A stretch of DNA of 64,000 bases, from assembly GCA_900752195.1 (NCBI GenBank), contig CAADUJ010000020.1:66656-130655 (forward strand), in the 5' to 3' direction. Below the pieces are notes generated by a model. That model was not told where the DNA came from and ran no database searches. It worked only from the letters and a program-made list of their open reading frames with translations. Shown piece after piece: positions 45,514-54,292 of this stretch. The DNA comes from an uncultured Negativicutes bacterium. GTDB taxonomy: Bacteria > Bacillota > Negativicutes > Veillonellales > Megasphaeraceae. Positions within the stretch are counted from its first letter, which is position 1; every line of letters starts with the position of its first letter. The translations under genes and the position numbers were made by a program.

Positions 45514-46812
45514 ATGATACTGCAAAAAGAAAAAAGACTTACAGCTGCGCTCGATGCTATGATTGGCGATGAAGGTACGAAAGTACCAGGCCTTGGCGTC
45601 ATTGTTTATCGTGAGGGAGCTCCCGTCTATCGTCACGTTGCAGGGGCTTCCTATATGCCAGAGGGAAAAAGAAATGCAGCCTCTGCCATTACTGAAAAGA
45701 CGAGGTTTCGCGTTGCATCTGTATCAAAGATGTTTACAGCCTTTGCGATTATGCAGCTTGTCGAACAACATCGACTGTCTCTTGATAGTGACGTGTGCCG
45801 ACTCCTGGACTTATCCATTCCTACTAAGACACAAGATGGGCCTATTACGGTCGCGATGCTCCTCAGCCATACGTCATCGCTACGGGATGGTACTTTATAT
45901 GCTATTCCGCCGACGTCATCTGTAAGGGATTTTTTTGATCCTTCCAGTCCCTATTATGAAGAGGGTGCACACATTGCTCCGGAAGAGGAGAAGCGAGGCG
46001 TCTACTTCCACTATGACAATATCAATTATGGCCTCTTAGGAACCCTTATCGAAGTCATCACAGGCGAGCGATTTGACCAGTATCAGCGCAACCATATTTT
46101 GCGTGACCTCGATATAGAAGGAGCGTATTCGGCGGGTTCCCTTTCCCCGGAAGGGTTTCGCAATCTCGGGTGTATCTATCAAAAATACGATGGAATGAAG
46201 TGGGACGAAAGAGGACCGTGGATTGCCCAGATTGATGACTATAAAGGCGTTCAGCCAGAGCCGAATCAACTCATTGTAGAAAATCCTGACCATAGGTATG
46301 CCGATGCGGTGTATGATGTAACAGACTATGTCATTGGCACGAACAGTACAATCTTTTCTCCCCAGGGAGGGCTGCGTATTTCCTATGAAGAACTAGGACA
46401 TGTTTTGGATATGCTTCTTCACGACGGTATCTATAAGGGAATACAAGTCCTGTCCAAAGAATCGCTTCGCGCCATGATGACACCATACTGGCGCTATGAT
46501 GCGGAACGGAATAATGGCAGCACCTATGGAGGTACCATTGAAGCCTATGGCCTCGGGATGTATCCTCTCATAGGAACTGGCACATCCCGACCGTGTCGTC
46601 GCCATAACATTACACTCTGGGGGCATACAGGAGAAGCGTATGGTCTCCTTTCGGGTCTTTTCGTCGTAGCAGGGCGAAAAGATGGGTTCCTGTACATGAT
46701 GAATGGAGAAGCCATCCCGGAAGGCTCCGAAGCGAGCAGAGGACAATTCAGTAACAATTACATATGGGAGGAACGCATTCTCGACGCCATCTGTTCCTAC
46801 CTGTATGAGTAG
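45514..46812 (+). CDS. beta-lactamase-fold serine hydrolase (class C related)
   Basis: 432 residues of the beta-lactamase/DD-peptidase/esterase superfamily. SxxK is S69-V-S-K72 in VASVSKMF; the Y-x-N motif is in HYDNINYGLLG; a His-containing WGHTGEAYG motif replaces KTG near the end. No signal peptide is visible, so it is probably cytoplasmic, an esterase or peptidase rather than a secreted lactamase. ATG at 45514 follows AAGGTGATGACT; alternatives at 45493 and 45508 overlap that site. Substrate unknown. Confidence 0.82.
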   Translation: MILQKEKRLTAALDAMIGDEGTKVPGLGVIVYREGAPVYRHVAGASYMPEGKRNAASAITEKTRFRVASVSKMFTAFAIMQLVEQHRLSLDSDVCRLLDLSIPTKTQDGPITVAMLLSHTSSLRDGTLYAIPPTSSVRDFFDPSSPYYEEGAHIAPEEEKRGVYFHYDNINYGLLGTLIEVITGERFDQYQRNHILRDLDIEGAYSAGSLSPEGFRNLGCIYQKYDGMKWDERGPWIAQIDDYKGVQPEPNQLIVENPDHRYADAVYDVTDYVIGTNSTIFSPQGGLRISYEELGHVLDMLLHDGIYKGIQVLSKESLRAMMTPYWRYDAERNNGSTYGGTIEAYGLGMYPLIGTGTSRPCRRHNITLWGHTGEAYGLLSGLFVVAGRKDGFLYMMNGEAIPEGSEASRGQFSNNYIWEERILDAICSYLYE

Positions 46813-46820
46813 TACACAAT

Positions 46821-46852
46821 GTAAAAAAAACTGGCCCTTATATAGAAGGGTC
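46821..46852 (-). terminator. terminator of yigZ
   Basis: On the minus strand AACTGACCCTTC pairs with AAGGGCCAGTT and is followed by seven or eight T. The yigZ stop codon lies in the loop. Confidence 0.8.
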
Positions 46853-47503
46853 AGTTTCAGTTTCCTTGGAGCGGATAATGGGAATGACGGATGTGCCCAG
46901 CTCTTCCAGTTCAGCTTTTCCATTTGTACTGTTCGTCACGTCCTTGGTAAACTGTGAGACCTTATCTTCAGGAACCTGCAACGTAAACGTCACGGTATCT
47001 GAAAAAGCTCGGTCTTTTACAATAGCATCTACATCTGGTGCAAGGCGCTCTAATACACTGACAAAAGGATACCCAATACGGACGGCGAGGGTCACATAGG
47101 GAAGATACTCTGCAATATCGGCATGGGAGAGACCGACAGTCACACTGTGGCTATAGGCACGGATCAGGCCGCTGGCCCCAAGCTTGATGCCACCAAAATA
47201 ACGAGTGACGACTACTACTGTATTCGTCAAGCCCTGCTTTTTTAGTGTCTCTAACATAGGTCGACCGGCCGTACCAGAAGGCTCGCCATCATCACTCGAT
47301 TTCTGGATCATGCCGTTGTTGCCGATGCAATAGGCGGAACAATTATGATTTGCATCCCAATACTGTTTTTTCAGGGCTTCAATATAGGCTGTCGCCTCAT
47401 CTTCACGGCGGACTTCTTTCAAATGGACGAGAAAACGAGATTTTTTGATTACATATTCGCCTTCAGCGCTGCCGTAGACACACGTAATATGTGGAGCCGT
47501 CAT
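46838..47503 (-). CDS. yigZ: YigZ/IMPACT family protein
   Basis: 221 residues. Impact-type N-terminal domain with KKSRFLVHLKEV, DANHNCSAYCIG, QKSSDDGEPSGTAGRPMLETL and VTRYFGGIKLGASGLIRAYS, plus a C-terminal EF-G-like domain. Eukaryotic IMPACT regulates translation via Gcn2; the bacterial role is unclear. The ATG at 47503 has AGGAGG six bases upstream; a longer frame would run into the tRNA and is rejected. Follows tRNA-Val on the same strand. Confidence 0.9.
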   Translation of the reverse strand: MTAPHITCVYGSAEGEYVIKKSRFLVHLKEVRREDEATAYIEALKKQYWDANHNCSAYCIGNNGMIQKSSDDGEPSGTAGRPMLETLKKQGLTNTVVVVTRYFGGIKLGASGLIRAYSHSVTVGLSHADIAEYLPYVTLAVRIGYPFVSVLERLAPDVDAIVKDRAFSDTVTFTLQVPEDKVSQFTKDVTNSTNGKAELEELGTSVIPIIRSKETETDPSI

Positions 47504-47518
47504 GACGCACCTCCTAAA

Positions 47519-47545
47519 AGAAAAAACCGCCGAATCATCGGCGGT
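47519..47545 (-). terminator. terminator after tRNA-Val
   Basis: Minus strand ACCGCCGA / TCGGCGGT, 4-base loop, six T. It stands between the tRNA and yigZ. Confidence 0.85.
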
Positions 47546-47553
47546 TCTAATTT

Positions 47554-47630
47554 TGGTGGGAATAGTTGAATTCGAATCAACGACCTTCACGATGTCAACG
47601 TGACGCTCTAACCAACTGAGCTATACCCCC
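47554..47630 (-). tRNA. tRNA-Val (anticodon GAC)
   Basis: 77 bases including encoded CCA. Acceptor GGGGGTA / TATTCCC, D arm TAGCTCAGTTGGTTAGAGC, anticodon stem TCACG/CGTGA with loop TTGACAT (GAC at 34-36), and T arm GTTGATTCGAATTCAAC with the TTCGA loop. Confidence 0.96.
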
Positions 47631-47643
47631 ATGACACTTGCAT

Positions 47644-47672
47644 AGTATACCGAAAAAACACAGGCTTGTCAA
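47644..47672 (-). promoter_or_regulatory. promoter of tRNA-Val
   Basis: Minus strand TTGACA, 17-base spacer, TATACT, about 14 bases before the tRNA 5' end. Confidence 0.85.
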
Positions 47673-47971
47673 GGGGAACCGGACGGCTTGTTGTTATCCC
47701 GTGTCTATAGCAGATTATTCGCGCCACGGTCGACTTTAATCTCCCGTGCAAGGGATAAGACTGGCTGGCGTACCAAACACTACTCATACAGGGATTTACG
47801 CGTGTTTCATATATGCCGCTTTTTGAAGGAAGTCTTAGCCAAGCGTCATCGCCTTAACCGCTGCAAAAAAATCGGCGCTCCACATCCATTTTCGATAAGG
47901 ATCCTCACTTATGCAGCAAAATATGATACAATACATGGAGAAACAAATAATGACGGAAAGTAGGCAATAGA
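47673..47971. other. intergenic stretch between tRNA-Val and the NUDIX gene
   Basis: No supported gene. TTATCCC and GGGATAA arms (about 47694-47700 and 47752-47758) could pair. An extended -10 (TGATACAAT, 47924-47932) with a poor -35 may start the NUDIX/helicase transcript. Confidence 0.4.
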
Positions 47972-48370
47972 ATGAAACAGTTAGAAGTGGTGGCAGCGAT
48001 TTTGACGTATCATGGTAAAATCCTGTGTATGGAACGGGGGAAAGGAACGTATTCGTATGTTAGTTATAAATACGAATTTCCTGGCGGTAAAATCGAACCG
48101 GGTGAAGCACGCCACGAAGCGATTGAACGGGAACTGCGGGAAGAGATGGATGTCGATGTGACAGTAAAGGAATCAGATCTTTTCATGACTGTCCAGCACG
48201 ACTATCCCGATTTTTCCATTACTATGCATGCTTTTTTATGCCCTTTGTCATCGCCGGAGTTTGTCCGCAAAGAACATGTTGATGCAAAATGGCTGGCACC
48301 TCATGAGCTCGATACGGTAGAATGGGCGCCTGCAGATATACCTATTATGGAAAAACTGAAACAGATGTAG
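47972..48370 (+). CDS. NUDIX hydrolase (MutT-like NTP pyrophosphohydrolase)
   Basis: 132 residues. NUDIX box GGKIEPGEARHEAIERELREEM fits the G-x5-E-x7-RE-x2-EE pattern, coordinating Mg for pyrophosphate cleavage. Overall like (deoxy)nucleoside triphosphate pyrophosphohydrolases of the MutT type (opening LEVVAAILTYHGKILCMERG). Only 10 bases separate it from the helicase gene, so the two form a pair. May clean damaged nucleotides or act within a defence or repair unit; this is inference. Confidence 0.9.
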   Translation: MKQLEVVAAILTYHGKILCMERGKGTYSYVSYKYEFPGGKIEPGEARHEAIERELREEMDVDVTVKESDLFMTVQHDYPDFSITMHAFLCPLSSPEFVRKEHVDAKWLAPHELDTVEWAPADIPIMEKLKQM

Positions 48371-48380
48371 GTGACGTCCT

Positions 48381-51263
48381 ATGGAAGAGTCCAACCAAGT
48401 CATATTGGAACAATGCCTTCGCGAAGGCTTTATCGATTATACTGTACAAGCCGATCAGCGCTATGTTCCCAAAATACTGACCAACAATCGGCAGAAGCAG
48501 CGAAAGGTCCTCGATACGATTCTCCATCAGCTCTATCGGTGTGATGAATTTTTATTTTCTGTTGCTTTTTTGACAAAAAGCGGCATAGCTTGCCTAAAAG
48601 ATGCATTCATTCAGAATCATACGAGTCGGGGGAAAATATTAGCGTCTCAATATTTAAATTTCACAGAGCCCGAAGCCTTACGGGAACTTTTAAAATTTCC
48701 CAATATCGAGCTACGCATTATAGGAGAATCGAGAGGCTTCCATGCCAAAGGATATTTGTTCCATCATCGTCGTGACGGCTCACACAACTATACGATGGTC
48801 ATTGGCAGCAGCAACTTGACGGCAAATGCGTTGACGACGAATGAAGAGTGGAACGTCTATTTTACATCAGCCCAGGACGGAGCCATTATCCGTCAGGCCA
48901 AAGAAGAATTTGATGGATTATGGAACAGTGCCGACGTCGTCGACGACCGGTGGATTGATAGCTATTCTCGTTTTTATCAAGACCTACGCAAGAATCACGC
49001 TGATGTAATGATTCCTTTCCATAAAATTTCTCCCAATAAAATGCAGCAACAAGCTTTAAAAGGAATACAGGCTATTCGCGATAAAGGAGAAGACAGAGCT
49101 CTCCTTATCTCGGCTACAGGTACGGGGAAGACTTATCTTTCTGCCTTTGATGTTATGAAAGTCCATCCTAAGCGATTTTTATTTATCGTTCATCGTGAAC
49201 TGATCGTTAAAAGTGCACAGGAAAGCTTTATCCGTCTGGGAATCCCCAGTGATAAGACAGGGCGCCTGACAGGGCACGATAAAGATGTCGACAAGGATTA
49301 CCTTTTTGCGACAATCCAGACACTAGGGCAAGATGACGTATTACACAGCTTTGCGCCCGATACCTTTTCGTATATCGTTGTCGATGAAGTGCACCACAGC
49401 GGTGCAGCAACGTATCAAAAAGTCATGCAATATTTCAAACCAAAGTTTCTTTTGGGCATGACGGCTACGCCAGAACGGGCAGATGGCTTTAATATATTTG
49501 AAGTATTCCATCATAATATAGCCTATGAAATACGACTTCACCATGCCTTGGAAGAAAACATGCTCGTCCCGTTTCACTATCATGGCATCAGTGAAATCAT
49601 TGTAAACGGCGAGAGTATCAGCGATGTAAGCAGCTTTTCCTACTTAACCTGTGACGAACGGGTGCGTCATATCATCCATTATGCCGACCTTTATGGAAGC
49701 GATGATGAACGCGTCAAGGGCGTCGTGTTTTGTCGTAATGTAGAAGAAGCCAAGGCGCTAGCAAAGGCCTTTGTAGAGCACGGCAAACGGGCGGTAGCCC
49801 TATGTGGAGAAGATTCGGAGTCGGTCCGTATGGATGCTGTGCATCGTCTGGAAGCACCCTTACAGGATCCTCATCGCCTTGAGTATATTTTTACATGTGA
49901 TATTTTCAATGAAGGCATCGACATACCACAAATCAATCAGATTATCATGCTCCGGCCCACTCAATCAGCCATTCTCTTTGTACAGCAACTCGGCCGTGGA
50001 CTCCGTAAATACCGGCACAAACGCTATTTGGAGGTCCTCGATTTCATCGGCAATTACCAAAATAATTTCCTTTTGCCTATCGCTTTATACGGGGACCGCA
50101 CGTATAGCAAAGAGTTCGTCCGTCACCTCATGCATACGAATTATCTTCCGGGGGCTACATCGGTCCACTTTGATGATATTTCTCGTAATCGCATATTTGA
50201 AGCCATTAATGAAAAATCAGCTTTAGCAGATAAGCGCAAGTTGAAAGAAGCCTATTTTCTCATGAAGGAGCGCTTGGGACGACGGCCTATGATGATGGAT
50301 TTTGTGCGATTCGGCGATAAAGATCCGGCCTTGTTCGTACAAAAAATGGGCTCTCTCTTCGAATTTGCCATGGATGTAGATGTGTTTGAAACGACGCTCA
50401 GTCAAGCCCATCGGTCGGTATTGAAGTTTTTGTCCATCGAACTGGCAAATGGTAAACGCATCGAGGAAATTCTCGTCTTGCGCCAGTTGCTGCATCATCC
50501 GTCATGGACGACGGCAGCCCTTTCCAATACGGTGCGCAAGATATATGGATTTATTACCGAAACAGCCACTATGGACGGTGTGGCCGATGTACTATCGTTG
50601 GCTTTTTTTACAGAAAGTGGCCAGAAGAAATATGGTCATGAGCCACTGGTGACCTATGAAAATCACATGTACACCAGGACAGACTATTATACACAGTTGT
50701 TACAAAATGAAGAATTCGCCACGGTTGTAGAGGACATCCTGGCATATGGCTCATACCGCTTTGAGCAGATGTATGTGCACCGAACAGAAGACATTGTAGG
50801 GGGCTTTCTCCGATATGGTACATATTCTCGTAAAGACGTGTCACGGCTACTGAACTACCGTAAAAATGCCGAAGGCACCCTCAATGGCTATGCCGTTAAG
50901 GGCACGACGTGTCCTATTTTCGTTACCTATCATAAAAGAGAGGATATATCGGCCAATACGAAATATGATGATATCTTTGAATCGCCTCAGTCCTTCCGTT
51001 GGATGACGCGTTCCAGGCGTACACTGGCTTCTAACGAAGTACAGACTATTACTAAGAAGGAAACACGAAAACTTTTGTTTGTTAAAAAGAGTGATTCTGA
51101 AGGAGCCGATTTCTATTACATCGGCGATGTAGACGTCTATGGCAATCCGACGGAAACGACTATCTGCAATGATAACGGTGATGAGTTACCTATTGTACGC
51201 TTCCGCTTTCTCCTGGATAAGCCTGTAACGGACGAGTTATATACGTATTTCCAGGACGAATAG
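48381..51263 (+). CDS. PLD-nuclease/DEAD-box helicase with DUF3427-type C-terminus
   Basis: 960 residues. An N-terminal phospholipase-D nuclease domain has HAK (H121, K123) and GSSNLT (N145). The SF2 helicase core follows: Walker A ATGTGKT (K250), DEVHH (D335-E336), TATPER and motif VI QQLGRGLRK near 535. The C-terminal half matches in style the DUF3427 region found in such proteins (KMGSLFEFAMDVD, GSYRFEQMYVHRTEDIVGG, KREDISANTKYDDIFESP). Domain order resembles type IV restriction enzymes such as SauUSI, where the C-terminus reads modified DNA. Start follows GTGACGTCCT without a clear ribosome site. Role in phage defence or repair is inferred. Confidence 0.85.
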   Translation: MEESNQVILEQCLREGFIDYTVQADQRYVPKILTNNRQKQRKVLDTILHQLYRCDEFLFSVAFLTKSGIACLKDAFIQNHTSRGKILASQYLNFTEPEALRELLKFPNIELRIIGESRGFHAKGYLFHHRRDGSHNYTMVIGSSNLTANALTTNEEWNVYFTSAQDGAIIRQAKEEFDGLWNSADVVDDRWIDSYSRFYQDLRKNHADVMIPFHKISPNKMQQQALKGIQAIRDKGEDRALLISATGTGKTYLSAFDVMKVHPKRFLFIVHRELIVKSAQESFIRLGIPSDKTGRLTGHDKDVDKDYLFATIQTLGQDDVLHSFAPDTFSYIVVDEVHHSGAATYQKVMQYFKPKFLLGMTATPERADGFNIFEVFHHNIAYEIRLHHALEENMLVPFHYHGISEIIVNGESISDVSSFSYLTCDERVRHIIHYADLYGSDDERVKGVVFCRNVEEAKALAKAFVEHGKRAVALCGEDSESVRMDAVHRLEAPLQDPHRLEYIFTCDIFNEGIDIPQINQIIMLRPTQSAILFVQQLGRGLRKYRHKRYLEVLDFIGNYQNNFLLPIALYGDRTYSKEFVRHLMHTNYLPGATSVHFDDISRNRIFEAINEKSALADKRKLKEAYFLMKERLGRRPMMMDFVRFGDKDPALFVQKMGSLFEFAMDVDVFETTLSQAHRSVLKFLSIELANGKRIEEILVLRQLLHHPSWTTAALSNTVRKIYGFITETATMDGVADVLSLAFFTESGQKKYGHEPLVTYENHMYTRTDYYTQLLQNEEFATVVEDILAYGSYRFEQMYVHRTEDIVGGFLRYGTYSRKDVSRLLNYRKNAEGTLNGYAVKGTTCPIFVTYHKREDISANTKYDDIFESPQSFRWMTRSRRTLASNEVQTITKKETRKLLFVKKSDSEGADFYYIGDVDVYGNPTETTICNDNGDELPIVRFRFLLDKPVTDELYTYFQDE

Positions 51264-51348
51264 AGTGTGGTGTATAGGCACATGCTCTTTTGCTGTATAA
51301 TGGTGTGGGTATGCCCATTTTGTATACGATAGCATGTCTTTCAGGTGT

Positions 51349-51376
51349 TTTACTTTAACTCTTTTTTTGTTATGAT
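51349..51376 (+). promoter_or_regulatory. promoter of the iron alcohol dehydrogenase gene
   Basis: TTTACT, 16-base spacer, TATGAT; leader of about 70 bases to the ATG. Confidence 0.5.
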
Positions 51377-51450
51377 ATAGATGATGAAATTGGTATAGAA
51401 TTCCATCGGCCAGGCGGATGGAGGAGACGTACATAAAGGAGTGAAACAGT

Positions 51451-52623
51451 ATGTTAGGAAATTTTTCATATTGCAACCCGACAAAGTTATACTTTGGAGA
51501 AAAGGCATTGAAGTCTTTGAAATTAGAATTAGGCAAATACGGTGATAAGGTGCTGCTCATCTATGGTGGCGGTTCGGTCAAACGGAATGGGATTTACGAT
51601 GCAATTATGGACATCCTCACGGCTCGTCACAAGAAGGTAGCTGAAATCGCCGGCGTCATGCCAAATCCGACGGTAGCTAAGCTGCGCGAAGGCGTAGCTA
51701 TAGCTAAAAAACACAATCCCGACCTCATCCTTGCCGTAGGCGGCGGTTCTGTCTGCGACTATGCAAAAGCCGTGTCAGTCTCCGTACATACCGATGATGA
51801 TCCATGGGAAAAATACTTTATCCGTTTCGAAGAACCAGATTGCCCTGTTGTTCCCGTAGGCTGTATCCTCACGATGGCAGGTACGGGATCGGAAATGAAT
51901 GCCGGTTCTGTCATTACTAATGAGGAAACGCATCAGAAAATCGGCCATGTTTTTGCCGGAGAATCGGTTATGCCGAAATTTTCCATTCTCAATCCGGAAT
52001 ACACGATGACACTTCCTGAATATCAGATGAAGGCCGGCATCTATGACATCTTCAATCATATTTGTGAACAGTATTTTTCCGGTACAGACGATTCGACGAG
52101 CGACTATATCAGTGAAGGACTCATGCGCTCTGTCATCCATTCCAGCCGTATTGCCGTCAAGGACCCGAAAAACTATGAAGCGCGGAGCAATATTATGTGG
52201 ACTGCTACATGGGCACTCAATACGCTTGTTGCCAAAGGCAAGCCGGGAGACTGGATGGTTCATATGATGGGCCAGGCCGTTGGTGGCTTTACCAATGCTA
52301 CACACGGCATGACGCTGGCTGCCGTATCCCTGCCGTACTATCGGTATATTATGCCCTATGGACTTGCAAAATTCGTTCGTTTTGCAAAGAACGTATGGGA
52401 TGTCTGCCCTGATGGAAAGAGTGATGAAGAAATCGCCACTGAAGGTTTGCAGAAGATGGAATCCTGGATGAAAGAAATCGGCGTCGTCTTATCTATCAAG
52501 AAGTTAGGTGCCACAGAAGATATGCTTCCAGGAATCGTCCAAGCTGTTTTCCACTTAAAAGGTGGGTATAAAGAATTAGATAACGATGAAATTCTTGCCA
52601 TCCTCAAAGAAAGTATGAAATAG
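51451..52623 (+). CDS. iron-containing alcohol dehydrogenase (butanol dehydrogenase type)
   Basis: 390 residues of the group III alcohol dehydrogenases. Cofactor loop AVGGGSVCDYAKAV; metal ligands Asp199 and His203 (YDIFNH), His271 (MVHMMG) and His285 (NATHGM) keep the spacing seen in YqhD. Likely reduces aldehydes such as butanal with NAD(P)H, fitting a fermentative anaerobe; the exact substrate is not deducible. AAAGGAG upstream of the ATG. Confidence 0.92.
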   Translation: MLGNFSYCNPTKLYFGEKALKSLKLELGKYGDKVLLIYGGGSVKRNGIYDAIMDILTARHKKVAEIAGVMPNPTVAKLREGVAIAKKHNPDLILAVGGGSVCDYAKAVSVSVHTDDDPWEKYFIRFEEPDCPVVPVGCILTMAGTGSEMNAGSVITNEETHQKIGHVFAGESVMPKFSILNPEYTMTLPEYQMKAGIYDIFNHICEQYFSGTDDSTSDYISEGLMRSVIHSSRIAVKDPKNYEARSNIMWTATWALNTLVAKGKPGDWMVHMMGQAVGGFTNATHGMTLAAVSLPYYRYIMPYGLAKFVRFAKNVWDVCPDGKSDEEIATEGLQKMESWMKEIGVVLSIKKLGATEDMLPGIVQAVFHLKGGYKELDNDEILAILKESMK

Positions 52624-52676
52624 GATCTGAAGGTAGTCTGTTTCTGAAATCCTGAGGTGATGAGAGACCGTGATAG

Positions 52677-52707
52677 GCGGCAATGCTATTAGCGTTGCCG
52701 CTTTTTT
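52677..52707 (+). terminator. intrinsic terminator after the alcohol dehydrogenase
   Basis: 11-bp stem GCGGCAATGCT / AGCGTTGCCGC (one G-U), 3-base loop, six T. Confidence 0.9.
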
Positions 52708-52903
52708 CGACTTAGGGCTGGTGTTGCTGATACGGCAACTCTCATGGAGCGCATCGGGAAAGAATTTTTCTGAATATGAGCTACATCTATTGTATTTTCA
52801 TGAATACTATGTTATTATTTTCACGATTGGTATCAGTTTGACGGAATCCACAGTGATCTGTACAGGTTGCCTGAAAGGCCTGATATCTGCTATAAAAGTA
52901 CTA

Positions 52904-53044
52904 TATATTATCGCTTGGATCGAAAGACCGGGACGAGGATCATGGTTAGATGGATACGTGCGCACTCTTTTCGGTACAGGTGCGCTTTTTTTGCGTCTTT
53001 ACAAGGTGATCGTCCCCGTTTTCAGAAAACGGAGGATTGTAAAC
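52904..53044 (+). promoter_or_regulatory. permease leader with terminator and RBS-adjacent hairpin
   Basis: A possible promoter TTGCCT, 18-base spacer, TATAAA (52867-52896) would start RNA near 52904. Within it, GCGCAC / GTGCGC (52960-52965 with 52980-52985) plus seven T forms a terminator. A flanking helix can form between GGGACG...ATCA (52930-52942) and TGATCGTCCC (53007-53016). Hairpin CCGTTTT-CAG-AAAACGG (53016-53032) covers the first bases of the GGAGG ribosome site. The 52710-52860 stretch before it is AT-rich with no supported gene. Confidence 0.5.
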
Positions 53045-54292
53045 ATGGAATATGTAAAACACAGGGATGAACAGGTTATTGTCGTCCCGAAGGCAGGAGC
53101 CTTATCTATTCAACGTCTTACTTTTTGGGAAGCGGCAATGCTCGTCGTCGGGGCCACGATTGGTTCTGGTGTCTTGGGCCTTGCCTTCGCCACGCGCCAT
53201 GCAGGTTGGCCGGTTCTCGTCGTGTGGCTTGTCCTTTCTGGCATCTTATCGATGGTGTCTATGTTGTACGTGGCAGAAACGACGATGCGGACGGCTGAAC
53301 CTCTGCCTCTTGCCGGCCTTGCTGCCCGGTATATTGGCAAAGTCGGCTCCTTTATTCTGTTCTTTTCCGTCGGTGCTACGTCTTTTTGCAGTCTCATTGC
53401 CTATACGGGTGGCTGTGGGCGCATTATAAGCGACGTCTTTCACATATCTCAGGAAGTAGGGAGCCTTTGCTTTGCCATTCCGGCAGCCTGTATCGTATGG
53501 CTTGGACTCAAGGCGACAGGCGTAGCTGAAAAAGTCATGAGTGCCGGTATGGTTGCCATTCTCCTCGTCCTCGTCGGAGCATCCTTTTTTTCTGCCCGAG
53601 TGCCATTGGAAGATATTATGTACACAAATTGGCAGTATGCTATTCCTATTTTCAATATTACTGTCTTTTGTTATGCTGTTCAATACATTGTACCCGAATT
53701 ATCTCGTGGCCTCTATCATGCACCACAGCAGTTGGTTCCGTCTATTGCTGTGGGTTTTGGCATATCCTTTTTTATTCTCGCCCTCGTACCGCTTGCAGTC
53801 TATTTGATGATTCCTGTTGCCGACATTGGCGAAGTAGCATCTCTGGAATGGGGGAGAGCATTAGGAAATAACATCTTCTATCTCCTCGTCAACTTCTTTG
53901 CCTTCTGTGCTATGATGACGAGCTATTGGGCTATTGCAGAAAGCTTTTTTGCCAATATCGTTGATTGTCTCCACGTGCGGAGCGAACACAATGTTATGAC
54001 GAGAGCGGTTATTCTGGCCTTCATAGCCATTCCACCTTTTTACCTTGCCTATAGCGGTATGGTGGGATTCGTCAACGCTATTTTCTGCGCTGGTACATTC
54101 GGTGGTATCATGATGTCGATTTTGCCAGTATACATGCTGAAAAATGCAAGAAAAAAAGGAAATAAAGAACCTGTCTTTACATGTGGCTGCCTTTTTCATC
54201 CAGCTATACAGTGGATGGTAGTCATTGTATTTGCTGCGTCTGGCATTTATGCTCTTGCTAGTCTTGTCGGAATGGTACCGGGGAGTTGGTAA
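53045..54292 (+). CDS. aromatic amino acid permease-like transporter (HAAAP family)
   Basis: 415 residues with about 11 membrane helices. Opening TFWEAAMLVVGATIGSGVLGLAFATRHAGW is typical of the hydroxy/aromatic amino acid permease family (TyrP, Mtr, TnaB relatives) in the wider APC fold, with an unwound TM1 segment GATIGSG. Proton-coupled uptake of an amino acid is the family role; substrate is unverified. ATG follows GGAGGATTGTAAAC; a far upstream in-frame GTG would include the terminator leader and is rejected. Confidence 0.82.
   Translation: MEYVKHRDEQVIVVPKAGALSIQRLTFWEAAMLVVGATIGSGVLGLAFATRHAGWPVLVVWLVLSGILSMVSMLYVAETTMRTAEPLPLAGLAARYIGKVGSFILFFSVGATSFCSLIAYTGGCGRIISDVFHISQEVGSLCFAIPAACIVWLGLKATGVAEKVMSAGMVAILLVLVGASFFSARVPLEDIMYTNWQYAIPIFNITVFCYAVQYIVPELSRGLYHAPQQLVPSIAVGFGISFFILALVPLAVYLMIPVADIGEVASLEWGRALGNNIFYLLVNFFAFCAMMTSYWAIAESFFANIVDCLHVRSEHNVMTRAVILAFIAIPPFYLAYSGMVGFVNAIFCAGTFGGIMMSILPVYMLKNARKKGNKEPVFTCGCLFHPAIQWMVVIVFAASGIYALASLVGMVPGSW

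Noticed and set aside
51451..52623. Gln275 in MVHMMGQAVG seemed to replace an iron-binding His of the alcohol dehydrogenase.
   Set aside because: Counting from the conserved His285 back 14 residues, as in YqhD, puts the ligand at His271, which is present.
52904..52960. T-box in the permease leader.
   Set aside because: Only a loose resemblance to the core; no stem I, specifier loop or AG bulge.
52670..53044. N-terminal extension of the permease by 125 residues.
   Set aside because: The extension crosses two terminators and has no ribosome site; normal family start is at 53045.
52943..53070. Leader peptide MVRWIRAHSFRYRCAFF rich in aromatic residues over the permease terminator.
   Set aside because: Ribosome site is too close to the ATG and the frame runs past the terminator into the permease gene, unlike a true attenuation peptide.
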